Shown here piece by piece: positions 26,977 through 36,582 of a stretch of DNA of 40,167 nt. Below the pieces are notes generated by a model, which worked only from the letters and a program-made list of their open reading frames with translations, searched no databases and had not been told where the DNA came from. Positions within the stretch are counted from its first letter, which is position 1, and each line of letters begins with the position of its first letter. The position numbers were made by a program, and so were the translations under genes. Source of the DNA: Pirellulales bacterium. Its GTDB lineage: Bacteria; Planctomycetota; Planctomycetia; Pirellulales; UBA1268. Location: the NCBI GenBank assembly GCA_016779265.1, contig JADHNY010000027.1:1-40167 (forward strand), read 5' to 3'.

Positions 26977-28257
26977 ATGTACCCGGCCGCCATGCCCGAT
27001 GCCCATGAGCCCGCTGCCCTTGAAAGCGTGGACGCTCCCGCGGTGGTGGGCAACGCATCGCAGCACGCCTCGACGGCAGGCATGCGGCCATTGAATGTGG
27101 CGGTTCTCGGATCGACCGGCAGCATCGGAGGGAGCACGCTTGAGGTGGCGGCTGCCTCAGCAGGGCGGCTTCGCCCTTGGCTGCTCGCGGCCTGCCGCAG
27201 TACGAAGAGGCTTGTTGAGCAGGCCCAGGCGGTGCGGCCGGCATGGGTGGTCGTCACCGACGAGACGGCGGCGAGCAACCCTGAGCTCAAAGAACTGCCG
27301 TCGGAAACACGCCTCGCGGTCGGACAAGACGCGCTCTGCGAACTGGTGCAGTCGGGCGAGGTGGACAGGGTGGTCTCTGCCATCGTGGGGGCTGCAGGAC
27401 TGGCGAGCACCTGGGCGGCTGTGGACGCCGGTAAAACGGTGGCCCTGGCCAACAAAGAGACGCTGGTGATGGCAGGTCCGCTGGTGATGCAGCTGGCGGC
27501 TCGGAAGGGTGTTGAGATTCTGCCGGTCGACAGCGAGCACTCGGCAATCATGCAGGCCTTGCGGGCGGGACGCCCTCAGGAGGTGCGACGGCTTCTGCTG
27601 ACGGCCAGCGGCGGCCCGTTTCGCACCAAGCCCGCGTCAGAACTTGCCGCGGTCACGCCTGCGGAGGCCTTGAACCATCCCACCTGGTCGATGGGCCCAA
27701 AGATCACCATCGATTCTGCCACGATGATGAACAAGGCTCTTGAACTGATCGAGGCGCGGTGGCTGTTTGATATTCCCGCTGAGCAGATCGATGTCGTGGT
27801 GCATCCGCAGTCGATCGTGCATTCGATGGTGGAGTTTGTCGACGGCTCGGTGGTCGCCCAGCTGAGTCCACCTGACATGAAGCTGCCGATTCAGCTCGCC
27901 CTTGAACATCCGCTGCGGCATGACGGTCCGGCCAAGCGGCTCGACTGGTCGTCAGCATTTCAGCTGGCGTTTGAGCCACCCGACCTCGACCGCTTTCCCG
28001 CCCTCCGGCTTGGGCGTGAGGCGGCGGCCCGTGGAGGCACGGCTGGGGCGGTGCTGAATGCTGCCAACGAAGTCGCGGTGCAGAGTTTTCTTGATGGTGA
28101 AATTACGTTCACAGCGATTTCAGAGGTCACGCAGGTGATGCTTGCAGACCATCCTTTTGAGGCCGAACCGACGCTTGAAGATATCCTCAGGCTTGATGCC
28201 TGGGCTCGCCGCGAAGCGGCAGCATGGATCGCTCGGCATTCGGTCTCTGACGCCTAA
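26977..28257 (+). CDS. dxr: 1-deoxy-D-xylulose 5-phosphate reductoisomerase
   Basis: A 426-aa enzyme that converts DXP to MEP with NADPH, the committed step of the MEP isoprenoid pathway. The NADPH loop is GSTGSIG; NKETLV, the metal-binding DSEHSAI, LTASGGPF, and NHPTWSMGPKITIDSATMMN followed by LELIEA are all family signatures. The start is uncertain: 26977, 26992 and 27082 are all possible ATGs, and the first 35 residues or so look unlike the family core. It is followed 27 nt later by a site-2 protease gene, the dxr-rseP order common in bacteria. Confidence 0.95.
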   Translation: MYPAAMPDAHEPAALESVDAPAVVGNASQHASTAGMRPLNVAVLGSTGSIGGSTLEVAAASAGRLRPWLLAACRSTKRLVEQAQAVRPAWVVVTDETAASNPELKELPSETRLAVGQDALCELVQSGEVDRVVSAIVGAAGLASTWAAVDAGKTVALANKETLVMAGPLVMQLAARKGVEILPVDSEHSAIMQALRAGRPQEVRRLLLTASGGPFRTKPASELAAVTPAEALNHPTWSMGPKITIDSATMMNKALELIEARWLFDIPAEQIDVVVHPQSIVHSMVEFVDGSVVAQLSPPDMKLPIQLALEHPLRHDGPAKRLDWSSAFQLAFEPPDLDRFPALRLGREAAARGGTAGAVLNAANEVAVQSFLDGEITFTAISEVTQVMLADHPFEAEPTLEDILRLDAWARREAAAWIARHSVSDA

Positions 28258-28284
28258 GCCCTGATCACACATCTTGGAGTGCCG

Positions 28285-30387
28285 ATGTTTGGCGAATCGA
28301 TGCTTGCAACCCTCGCGTTTCTGACCACAGGCGGATCTGTCCTCCTGGCCGAGACCTGGCTGGAGTGGATTGTGCAGCCGTCGAGCTGGGCAGTGATTCT
28401 GCAGGTATCCGTCGGGCTCGGCTTTGTGATCTTCGTGCACGAACTTGGGCACTTCCTGGTGGCCAAAGCGTGTGGCGTCAAGTGCGAGAAGTTCTATATC
28501 GGCTTCGATATTGGCGGCATGAAACTCGCCAAGGTGCAGTGGGGAGAAACCGAGTATGGCATCGGCATCCTGCCGCTCGGCGGCTATGTGAAGATGCTTG
28601 GGCAGGATGACAACCCAAGCGCCGCTGGCCATGAAGCAGAGCGAGCCCGTAGTTCTGGTGATCTTCCCGCAGAGCCCACCAGCGACGAACCACACGAGTG
28701 GGATCCCCGGAGTTATCCGGCGCAGACCGTGCCGGAGAGGATGGCGATCATCTCCGCAGGTGTGGTGATGAACGTGATCTTCGCGGTGGTCATGTCGACG
28801 GTGGCCTACGCCTGGGGCATCCGCGAGCTCACCTGTGCTGTCTCCAGTGTGCGGCCAGGGGCAGCGGCCTGGCGGGAGGGGATGCGGACCGGCGATGAGA
28901 TTGTCGGTGTGGGCGGGATTGACGACCCGATCTTCACCGACCTGCAGCGGGCCGTGACCCTCGGCGATGCCGGGACCGGCGTCGAGTTTCGCGTCGAGCG
29001 TCCGGCGGACGGCGTGATTCGCACGCTGAACCTTGTGCCAGACACCGATCTGGGTATTCCCTCAATTGGCGTCACCAGTCCCTACTCGACGACCATCCCG
29101 AGTTCACTTCCGGCAGATGCTCGTGACCAGATGCCTGGGGCGTTGGCCACAGCAGACCCGCCGCTGGAGGCGGGTGACACGATCGTGGCAGTCAACGGCA
29201 CAGCGGTCGCCTCCTACGCCGAGATTGTCGCGGCGCTATCGGCGGTGCCATCGGAAGCTGCCGTGCTGACGGTGTCGCGAAAGGCATCGCAGGCAGAAGG
29301 GGAAGTCGCCGAGACCACGCTCGAAGTGCGAGTGCCGCCGCTTCCTCGCAGGGTGTTGGGGATGGCTATGACGCCGGGAGCCGTCCGAGCGGTGCAGGCG
29401 GAGTCGCCAGCGGCGGCGGCCGGGATCAAGCCGGGCGACATGATCGCGAAAATCGACGGGGAGGATGCCGGTGATCCACTCAGTCTTGAGGATCGGCTCA
29501 GGACAAAAGCCGACACGGAGGTCACGCTGACGGTCTACCGAGGTGGCGATGAGGCAGCCGCAGAAGAGATCGTGCTGACGCCACGGATGGTGACCTGGCT
29601 GGAGGAGGCGCGTTGGCCGTCCTCACCGGTGGCGATCTCATCACTCGGCGTGGCGATCGATGTGCTGCCGGTGGTTGCCAGCGTGGAGGCTGAAGGAGTC
29701 GCCGCAGCGGCGGGGCTTGTGCCAGGTGATCGTGTGGTGCGGGCGGCGTTTACGTCTGCCGATGAGCCGGCCGAGGATGGCATTGAGATCAGTGGTGAGA
29801 ATCACAACTGGCCCTATGTCGAAGCGTTGCTGCAGGTGGTGCGGCTCGACACGCAGCTGACCCTTGGTGTTGAAGGAACCGATGGCGAGGTGCGAGAGGT
29901 CACGCTGACCCCTGCCAACGCCACAGACCGTTTCCTCACCGAGCGAGGTCTGTTGTTTGATCCGGTGTACCGGATGGTGAAGGCAGGGTCGTGGCCGGCT
30001 GCCTTAAAACGCGGTGGCAGCCGAACGCTTGAGGAGCTGCTTGGTGTCTACCGTTTCTTGCAGAAGGTAACAGCCAGTGAAATCAGCCCGCGGCTCCTCG
30101 GCGGGCCGATTGCGATCGCCCAACAGGCCGGCAAGTCGGCAGAAGAGGGCTTCGGCAGATTCCTGCTGTTTTTAACGATGCTCAGTGCGAATCTGGCAGT
30201 CGTCAATTTTCTCCCCATCCCCGTCCTCGATGGCGGGCATATGGTGTTCTTGGTGTATGAGTTGATCACCGGAAGGCCGCCGAGTGAGCGAGTCGTGGTG
30301 GCGCTGAGTTACGCGGGACTGTTTCTGCTGCTTGGCCTGATCACCTTTGTGTTTGGCCTCGACCTTGGGTTTATTCCCAGACGCTGA
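28285..30387 (+). CDS. rseP: Site-2 zinc metalloprotease, RseP/RasP family, multi-PDZ
   Basis: A 700-aa intramembrane protease of the RseP family, which cleaves anti-sigma factors and remnant signal peptides within the membrane. HELGH (about 52-56) in the first core helix and LDGGH near the C-terminus are the zinc and Asp motifs. The region between is much longer than in E. coli RseP (about 450 aa in total) and contains up to four PDZ-like segments, recognisable by MRTGDEIVGVGG, LEAGDTIVAVNG, IKPGDMIAKIDG and LVPGDRVVRA. A Glu/Ala-rich insert follows GQDDNPS. The start at 28285 has GGAG 5 nt upstream. Operon with dxr and the HAD gene. Confidence 0.93.
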   Translation: MFGESMLATLAFLTTGGSVLLAETWLEWIVQPSSWAVILQVSVGLGFVIFVHELGHFLVAKACGVKCEKFYIGFDIGGMKLAKVQWGETEYGIGILPLGGYVKMLGQDDNPSAAGHEAERARSSGDLPAEPTSDEPHEWDPRSYPAQTVPERMAIISAGVVMNVIFAVVMSTVAYAWGIRELTCAVSSVRPGAAAWREGMRTGDEIVGVGGIDDPIFTDLQRAVTLGDAGTGVEFRVERPADGVIRTLNLVPDTDLGIPSIGVTSPYSTTIPSSLPADARDQMPGALATADPPLEAGDTIVAVNGTAVASYAEIVAALSAVPSEAAVLTVSRKASQAEGEVAETTLEVRVPPLPRRVLGMAMTPGAVRAVQAESPAAAAGIKPGDMIAKIDGEDAGDPLSLEDRLRTKADTEVTLTVYRGGDEAAAEEIVLTPRMVTWLEEARWPSSPVAISSLGVAIDVLPVVASVEAEGVAAAAGLVPGDRVVRAAFTSADEPAEDGIEISGENHNWPYVEALLQVVRLDTQLTLGVEGTDGEVREVTLTPANATDRFLTERGLLFDPVYRMVKAGSWPAALKRGGSRTLEELLGVYRFLQKVTASEISPRLLGGPIAIAQQAGKSAEEGFGRFLLFLTMLSANLAVVNFLPIPVLDGGHMVFLVYELITGRPPSERVVVALSYAGLFLLLGLITFVFGLDLGFIPRR

Positions 30388-30404
30388 GAACAACGGGTCC
30401 TGCG

Positions 30405-31148
30405 ATGCCACACCACCTCTTGGAAACAGAAGATGTGGTGAGTGATCGGCCGGATGTCGCGGCGGTGACCGACACGCCTCTGGCGTCGCTGTTTCCCCTC
30501 GGCGTGCGGGCGGCTGTGTTTGACGTGGTCGGCACTCTCGTAGAGCCTGCTCCGAGCGTGCCCGTCGCCTACGAGCAGTCCGCCATTCGGCATGGTGTCG
30601 AGGTCTCTGCGTCACAGCTCTCGTCGCGGTTTGCCGCTGCCTGGAAGCGGCAGGAGGCCATCGACGCGGCCGCGTCGCCCCAGCATGTCACCAGTCGAAC
30701 CCGTGAGTACGAGCGTTGGCAGGGGGTGGTCAGCGACGTCTTCGCGGGGATCGCCGACGCCGGCACCTCCGAAAACATCTTCCAGGATCTCTGGGACCAC
30801 TTTGCTCGGCCAACGGCCTGGCAGCCGACAGCCCAAGGGCCAGCGATCGTGGCTGCAGCTCGTGAGGCTGGGCTCGATGTCGCTCTTGCCAGCAACTTCG
30901 ATGAGCGGCTCTTTGAGGTGGCTGCTGTGGTGGAGCCACTGGTGCAGGCAGCCCATGTGTTTCCCTCATCAGAGCTTGGCTGGCGGAAGCCGGCCACGGG
31001 CTTCTACCGGGCTGTCGAGGCACGGCTCGGCATGCAGCCGACGGAGCTCGTGATGTTTGGGGATAACCGTGAGCTTGATGTGGTGGCTGCGCGGCGAGCT
31101 GGCTGGCATGCGGTGTTGTTGCCGCTGGTGGGGCTCGGGGCGGTGTGA
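30405..31148 (+). CDS. HAD-superfamily hydrolase, DREG-2/HDHD3-like
   Basis: A 247-aa haloacid dehalogenase-fold protein. Motif I is FDVVGTLVEP: the nucleophile Asp is present but the usual second Asp (DxD) is Val, as in the FDAVGTL subgroup (DREG-2/HDHD3-like). Motif II is the Ser/Asn of LASNFD, motif III the Lys of GWRKP, and motif IV MFGDNRELDV. The missing second Asp weakens the case for classical phosphatase activity. It begins 17 nt after rseP, so it is likely co-transcribed with dxr-rseP. Substrate unknown. Confidence 0.85.
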   Translation: MPHHLLETEDVVSDRPDVAAVTDTPLASLFPLGVRAAVFDVVGTLVEPAPSVPVAYEQSAIRHGVEVSASQLSSRFAAAWKRQEAIDAAASPQHVTSRTREYERWQGVVSDVFAGIADAGTSENIFQDLWDHFARPTAWQPTAQGPAIVAAAREAGLDVALASNFDERLFEVAAVVEPLVQAAHVFPSSELGWRKPATGFYRAVEARLGMQPTELVMFGDNRELDVVAARRAGWHAVLLPLVGLGAV

Positions 31149-31290
31149 GTTGTTTCGCTGTGGTACTCGCTTCGCTCGTCTCACACGCTCCCCATCCTCC
31201 CACCGGCCCCTCGCTGGGGCGCGTGCTCGGGACGAGGTAGTCTGTTATGCAGGTGTGGATGGGCTCTGAGTTCGTGCGGAGAGTGATCAC

Positions 31291-32529
31291 ATGCGTCGTT
31301 GGAGTTGGGCCTGCTCTCGGGTGCTACTCGTAGCATTTGCGACGTGTGTCTATGGGCACACGGTGGTGGCGGCTGGCACGGATGTTGTGCATCTTGCCGG
31401 CGGAGATCGGGTGCTTGGCAGTGTGATCCTGAGGAAATCCGATGGCACCCTGGTGGTGGGGGCGCAACGGTCCTGGCTGGCTCAAGCGGAGCCGAGGCTG
31501 CTGCGGTTGGCCGCAGCTGATGAGCCACAACGATCGCGTGCAGCTCTTGAAGGGGTGGTGCAGCGGATCGACGGCATGCTGGCGGAGCCGGCCGGCAGCT
31601 TTGATCAGAGTTTGATCGCCTTTCTGCGACGTGAGCAGGCGAGGCTGAAGGCGGTGCTGTCTGAAGATCCATTGCCTGAGCCCCAGTTTGTCTTGCTCGA
31701 GTTCACAACAGCGCAGGTGCGAGGGCTGGATCGTGCGGACCCGGCGTGGCGACGGCTTGTGCAGTGGGGCTGGCATGAGCAGCTCGAGCGGGTGGAGACA
31801 CTCCCGCAGCAGTCGCTTGCCGATCAGCTCACCGAACGAGGCATCGACACGTCGTTGTCCCCGCCATCTCTCCTTGATCGCTTGCCGCCGCTTCCCCAAG
31901 ACGACGACCAGTGGCGAGCCCGGGTGGCCCTCTTGCAGGATGCCTATGGGGCTTCGGTGAGCTTTCAGGGCACCGGCGACATCGTGGTCCGTTCAGACCA
32001 AGAAGTCACGATTGACGCGCTGCTGCCTGTTGTCACGGACATGCTCAAAGGGGATGTCGGTGGACTGCTCGATCTCTTCGGTGGCGGTCGGCCACGGCAG
32101 GCGGCTGCGGATCGCTGGCTGGTGTCCGCTCGCAGTCAGGCAGGCAGCGATGGCCGCTTTCGGGCCACGCGTGTGCAGACCAAGCCAGATCAGGGAGTGG
32201 TGGAAGTTGAGAGTGCGTTTGAGGTGCGGCTTGAAGATGGCAGCTGGGCTACTGTCTGGCGGGCGGGCGAGCGGATCGATGCCACCCGGCCGCGGGAAGC
32301 GCTCGAAGAGCGGATTGCGGCCGACCCGAGGGTTGGGCAGGCGATCAATGCGATCAAGGTCTTAGGCGTGGTCGATGACGAGGCGATGACCGAGGCCATC
32401 CGGTTTGGTGCGGCCACGATGGAAGCCCAGGAGCTGATCGACCGGCAGTTCGCCGCCTTCCGCAGTGACCACACGCTCCAGCTCGATGGCCCGCCGCTGA
32501 TGGTCATTCGTCAGCCGGCTGCTCGTTGA
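31291..32529 (+). CDS. Secreted hypothetical protein
   Basis: A 412-aa protein with a signal peptide (basic MRRWSW, a hydrophobic core, probable cleavage after VAA near residue 28). The mature start, GTDVVHLAGGDRVLGSVI, resembles the short beta domain found at the N-terminus of many planctomycete secreted proteins. The rest is mixed alpha/beta with a charged C-terminal half (about 300-400) rich in Glu/Arg, and no recognised catalytic motif. GGAGAG precedes the ATG. It is convergent with the DUF1552 gene, and a 14-bp palindrome (CAGGAGCGCTCCTG, 32558-32571) lies between them. Function unknown. Confidence 0.8.
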   Translation: MRRWSWACSRVLLVAFATCVYGHTVVAAGTDVVHLAGGDRVLGSVILRKSDGTLVVGAQRSWLAQAEPRLLRLAAADEPQRSRAALEGVVQRIDGMLAEPAGSFDQSLIAFLRREQARLKAVLSEDPLPEPQFVLLEFTTAQVRGLDRADPAWRRLVQWGWHEQLERVETLPQQSLADQLTERGIDTSLSPPSLLDRLPPLPQDDDQWRARVALLQDAYGASVSFQGTGDIVVRSDQEVTIDALLPVVTDMLKGDVGGLLDLFGGGRPRQAAADRWLVSARSQAGSDGRFRATRVQTKPDQGVVEVESAFEVRLEDGSWATVWRAGERIDATRPREALEERIAADPRVGQAINAIKVLGVVDDEAMTEAIRFGAATMEAQELIDRQFAAFRSDHTLQLDGPPLMVIRQPAAR

Positions 32530-32614
32530 GCTCCGGACCACGCTTCGCAACACACGTCAGGAGCGCTCCTGCAGTAGCTAGGTCGTGGATGGTCACAGGC
32601 TGGGGAACGAAGTC

Positions 32615-33946
32615 TTAGATGAGTCCGGTGAGTGTGCCGGTTGCATCTGCAAACTGTTCGATCTCACAGCCGGTTGCCTGGGCCAAGGTCAGCAGCAGGT
32701 TTGCCAGCGGAGGATGGCCTTCGGGATCGAATGCCAAGTGCTGCCCGTGCGTCAGTCCCAGACGCCTCCCTCCGGCGACAAGCAGCGGCAGGTTCTTCGG
32801 GGAGTGTTCGCCCCCCTTGCCTGAGTTCATGCCACTCCCATAGAGCACGGTGGTGCGGTCGAGCATGGTTCCGTCGGCTTCCTCCGTCGCTGTGAGCATG
32901 TCGAGGAAACGGGCCAGTCGCGACACATGAAAGCGGTCGATCACGGCGAGTTTGGAGAGCATCCCCGCATCGCCGCCATGATGGGAGAGTTCATGGTGAT
33001 TCTCGCCGCCACCACCAAAGCCACCTGCCTCCCGTGACCACTCAAAGGCGATCACCCGCGTGCTGTCGGTGATGAAAGCGAGGTAACACAACTCCAGCAT
33101 CACATCGATCCACATCGGCCGATCGTGCGCGTTGCCTGGCTGACTGGCCAGCTGCAGATCGGTCTCCGGCACCTCAGGCTTGGGGCGATCGATCCAGCTG
33201 GCAAGTCGCTCGATGCTCTGCTCTGTGGAACGCACGCTACCGAGATACTCATCGAGCTTCTGGCGGTCGGTGCTGCCGAGTCGGCGATGCAGAGACTTCG
33301 CCTCACCAAGCACAGCGTCAAGGATGGAACGACGCTGTGCATACCGTTCGAGTGTGGCCTGGCGGTCGGCCGCAGAGTCTTTGACAAAGAGCCTCTCAAA
33401 CAGGCGGCGGGGTGAGTTCTCTGCCGGCAGCGGCGTGCCGGAGGCGTCAAAGGAGAGCGTGTGGCTATGGCCAGCGGATCCAGTGCCAGACTGATCAGAG
33501 AGCTGCAGCGAAGCGAATCGTGTGTGTGGGCCATGCACCGCCGCCACCAGCTGATCGATCGACTGGCTGTTGGTGTAGTCCGCACCGGGAGTCGCCGTGA
33601 GGTCGGCAGCAGTCAGCCAGGTATCGGCGCCGCTGTGGCCACCCTGGCTTGCTGGATGGCCGAGGCCGCTGAGCAGCGTGAACGACTCTCGGTGGGCAGC
33701 GAGTGGCTCAAGGGTCGGAGAGAGCGTGTATTCGCTGCCTCTGTCGACAGGCATCCATTCCAGAATGTTGACGCCGTTGGGCACGTAGCAGCAGATCATC
33801 CTGGGCTGAACGACTGCCGATGACGCCCATGGCTGAAAGGTTGAGGGGGCTGCCGCGGCACGCATGCAGTCGAGCAGCGGCAGCGAGAGGGCCACACCGG
33901 TTCCACGAAGCAGATGTCGCCGTGAGAGTGTGCGTCGGGATGCCAT
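32615..33946 (-). CDS. DUF1552 family protein, Tat-exported
   Basis: A 443-aa DUF1552 protein, common in planctomycetes and myxobacteria. The N-terminus (SRRHLLRGTGVALSLPLLD) is a twin-arginine signal. Typical stretches are CYVPNGVNILEWMP, LSGLGHPA, and LYGSGMNSGKGGEHSPKNLP near the C-terminus. The fold is related to alkaline phosphatase/sulfatase-like proteins, but no activity is established. AGGA lies 9 nt upstream of the ATG. It follows the DUF1592-type cytochrome gene by 83 nt on the same strand, the usual planctomycete pairing. Confidence 0.92.
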   Translation of the reverse strand: MASRRTLSRRHLLRGTGVALSLPLLDCMRAAAAPSTFQPWASSAVVQPRMICCYVPNGVNILEWMPVDRGSEYTLSPTLEPLAAHRESFTLLSGLGHPASQGGHSGADTWLTAADLTATPGADYTNSQSIDQLVAAVHGPHTRFASLQLSDQSGTGSAGHSHTLSFDASGTPLPAENSPRRLFERLFVKDSAADRQATLERYAQRRSILDAVLGEAKSLHRRLGSTDRQKLDEYLGSVRSTEQSIERLASWIDRPKPEVPETDLQLASQPGNAHDRPMWIDVMLELCYLAFITDSTRVIAFEWSREAGGFGGGGENHHELSHHGGDAGMLSKLAVIDRFHVSRLARFLDMLTATEEADGTMLDRTTVLYGSGMNSGKGGEHSPKNLPLLVAGGRRLGLTHGQHLAFDPEGHPPLANLLLTLAQATGCEIEQFADATGTLTGLI

Positions 33947-34029
33947 GGCTGGTGGTCCTGTGGGGATGCGAAGGCGTTGGATGTTGGGAGGTGGTGTGCT
34001 TGTGATGGCGAGATCAGCGGCCTCGCACC

Positions 34030-36582
34030 TTAGGTTGTGGTGAAGGGTGTGCTGGTGACGATGGCCTGGATCAGGTCACGGAGCGAGGCCTTCTTGGCTG
34101 TGACCGTGTTCACAATCTCAGTGACGGCGGGCTCATCGGCCAGGGTGAGCTCTCGGCCAAGGGCATAGGTCAGCATGGCACGTGAGAGCGCGGTCACGAA
34201 GGCGTCGCTGTTGGCGAGGAGGGCTGCCTGAAGGCCTTCCACACCGTTGATCGCTGTGCCATCGGGAAGCTCACCGCTGGCGTCGATCATGGGATCGTTG
34301 CGACCGATCCGTCCCTTGTAGCCAAAGCCCTCCTGGAGCCTCCACTCACCGCTGGCGTCGTAGTTTTCCAGAGCGAATCCGAGTGGGTCGATCCTCGCAT
34401 GGCAGCGTGCGCACTGGGCGAGTGACCGGTGAGCCTCCAGCCGCTGACGCACGGTGGCCTTATCGATGCCGGGCACGTCTGGTGAGATCTCGCCGGCATT
34501 GGCCACCGGGAGACCAGGATCGTCGCCGAGCAGCGTTCGCAGCACCCAGGTGCCCCGCTTCACCGGTGAGGTGCGGGTGCCGTTGGAGGTGATGGTGAGC
34601 ATGGCGGCCTGCGTCATCAGTCCGCCGCGTTGCACACCCGGCGGTACGCTCACCCGACGAAAGGCATCGCCGCGGACATTGGGAATGCCATAGAACCGGG
34701 CGAGCCGCTCGTTGATGGTCACGAAGTCGCTGGCGAGCATCTCTCGCACGTCGAGGTCGTGGGTGAGAAACTCACGAAGGTAGGCCTTCGACTCCTCCGG
34801 CAACGACATCTCCAGATGCCGGTCATACCGCGGGTAGAGATCCTTCGCTGGCGGATTGGCACCCACCTCGCGGAGCCTGAGCCACTGGCCGGCAAAGTTG
34901 TCGATGAGCGCCTCTGCTTTTGAATCCGCCAGCATGCGGTTGACCTGCTCCAGCAGCACGGTGGGGCTGCTGAGATCACCTGTGAGGGCGAGGTCACGCA
35001 GCTGCTGGTCTGGTTGGCTCGACCAGAGGAAGTAGGAGAGTCGGCTGGCCAGCTCATGCGTGGAGAGCGATCGCTGGGTGGCCGGCTCGGCGGCCGGTTC
35101 GACGAGGTAGAGAAAGTGCGGGCTCGTGAGGACGGCCATCAGTGGCTGGCGGATTGCCTCTTCAAAAGACGCCCCACTTCTGTGCGCTTCCTCAAACAGC
35201 GGCAGGAGCTGGGCGACCTCGGCGGCCTCCACAGGCCGGCGAAAGGCCTGCCCCATAAATCGTTTGAGCACTGCCGCTGCGTAGGCATTGGGATCACTTT
35301 CTCGTAGAGGAGAAGCAAACAGCAGCTGCGTGTGTGACGCGGGTGGCCACTGGGGAGAGAGGGGGCCTTCGATCTCAATCCAGTCGACCAGCAGTTCTGG
35401 ACGAGCGAACGCATCCCGCCGCTGCATCCAGAAGTTTTCCAGGACTGCCGGAATCTCGTAGGCGTATTCCACCGTGATGCCCACAGACTCTGTGCTGCAT
35501 CGCACACGCTGCTCGATCAGCTGTGCCGCCTCTGTCGTGCCTTCCACATCAAACTCTGCCACCGTCCTTGGCTGTGAGCCGAGCTGCAGGACGAGCTTGG
35601 CCCGTGGTGGCCCGTAGTCGTACATGCGATCGCTGCGGAAGTGCTCGAGGTCACGCTCAAACTGCTCCGCATGCTGTGTGATGCGATCAGGATCCTTGGC
35701 GTCCTGCTCGTCACGACGCTCTGCGAGGATGTCAGACGCGGTTGCGACAACCTGCTCGCGGGATGGTGTGCGGCCCGCAAGCTTCATGCGGATCACATAC
35801 TCACCAGCGGCAGGCAGGCGGAAGTCACGGGCGTTGACGGTCTTGTCCCAGCTGGGGTGATGGATCATCACCCAGTTGTCTTGGTGAATGTTGTTCCCGC
35901 CATTGACGATTGGGTTGTTGCGTTCATCGATCCGCATCCGCACCCGATCGCCAGCCGAGCCTTCGACCGGATCAAACCGCCAGCGGACTGGTTGTGGCTG
36001 CTCTCCCTCAACGATGGCCCTGTTGAGAATCGCTTCAGCGGCGTCGAGGTAGAGCTCCATCTGCAGCGGAGAGAGCGTCAGGGCTCCGCCGTTGTTGTCA
36101 AAACCGCCGGCGGGTGGGTCTTGCGGGAAGCCAGACACGTCGAAGTCGATGCCGACAAGATCACGAATCGTGTTTCGATATTCGCTGCGGTTGAGCCGCC
36201 GCAGGATTGGGCTGGTGGCCCGAGCGGCCCGCTCGGCAGTGGTGACCTGTGCCGTGATCCAGTCGACCACCGCTGCACGCGCCTGGTCGCTTGGCTGTGG
36301 TGACTCCTCCGGCGGCATGCTGTGGGCATTGAGGACGTTGAGCACCTCCCGCCATTGGCGGCGGGTGGCGACACCACTGAAGTCGGTGCTGAGGTCACGG
36401 CGGGCAACTGAGAAGTCTGCCTCAGGAGCATCGCCCAGGTGGCACTCTGCGCAGTGGGCCTTGAAGAATGGGACAACTGTTTCGCGGTAGCCATCGACTG
36501 GTGCGGAGCGGGCCCCCGCTCCCGTGGCTGCCCAGAGGCTCATGGCGAGCACAGTCTGCAGGCGTGCCCTTCTCTTGGCCAT
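34030..36582 (-). CDS. Haem-binding DUF1587/DUF1592/DUF1588/DUF1585 protein
   Basis: An 850-aa exported protein. A signal peptide (MAKRRARLQT... ending near ARSAP, about residue 27) is followed by a c-type haem motif CAECH (44-48). The DUF1587 region (LRRLNRSEYRNTIRDLVG), DUF1595/1592 middle, DUF1588 with a second haem motif CARCH, and DUF1585 end (LTYALGRELTLADEP) follow in order. The start at 36582 has GGGAG 7 nt upstream; the frame upstream to 36651 is non-family. These proteins are widespread in planctomycetes and thought to be periplasmic redox or polymer-degradation components, but no reaction is proven. Leads the pair with the DUF1552 gene. Confidence 0.93.
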   Translation of the reverse strand: MAKRRARLQTVLAMSLWAATGAGARSAPVDGYRETVVPFFKAHCAECHLGDAPEADFSVARRDLSTDFSGVATRRQWREVLNVLNAHSMPPEESPQPSDQARAAVVDWITAQVTTAERAARATSPILRRLNRSEYRNTIRDLVGIDFDVSGFPQDPPAGGFDNNGGALTLSPLQMELYLDAAEAILNRAIVEGEQPQPVRWRFDPVEGSAGDRVRMRIDERNNPIVNGGNNIHQDNWVMIHHPSWDKTVNARDFRLPAAGEYVIRMKLAGRTPSREQVVATASDILAERRDEQDAKDPDRITQHAEQFERDLEHFRSDRMYDYGPPRAKLVLQLGSQPRTVAEFDVEGTTEAAQLIEQRVRCSTESVGITVEYAYEIPAVLENFWMQRRDAFARPELLVDWIEIEGPLSPQWPPASHTQLLFASPLRESDPNAYAAAVLKRFMGQAFRRPVEAAEVAQLLPLFEEAHRSGASFEEAIRQPLMAVLTSPHFLYLVEPAAEPATQRSLSTHELASRLSYFLWSSQPDQQLRDLALTGDLSSPTVLLEQVNRMLADSKAEALIDNFAGQWLRLREVGANPPAKDLYPRYDRHLEMSLPEESKAYLREFLTHDLDVREMLASDFVTINERLARFYGIPNVRGDAFRRVSVPPGVQRGGLMTQAAMLTITSNGTRTSPVKRGTWVLRTLLGDDPGLPVANAGEISPDVPGIDKATVRQRLEAHRSLAQCARCHARIDPLGFALENYDASGEWRLQEGFGYKGRIGRNDPMIDASGELPDGTAINGVEGLQAALLANSDAFVTALSRAMLTYALGRELTLADEPAVTEIVNTVTAKKASLRDLIQAIVTSTPFTTT

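Noticed and set aside
25220..27094. A 624-codon open frame antisense to ftsH
   Set aside because: It is the complementary shadow of a gene with full FtsH motifs; the product is His/Arg/Gly-rich and shows no family motif.
34030..36582. Arrangement as a phage or mobile island with its neighbours
   Set aside because: The DUF1552/DUF1592 pair is normal planctomycete chromosome content; no integrase, transposase or terminal repeats flank it.
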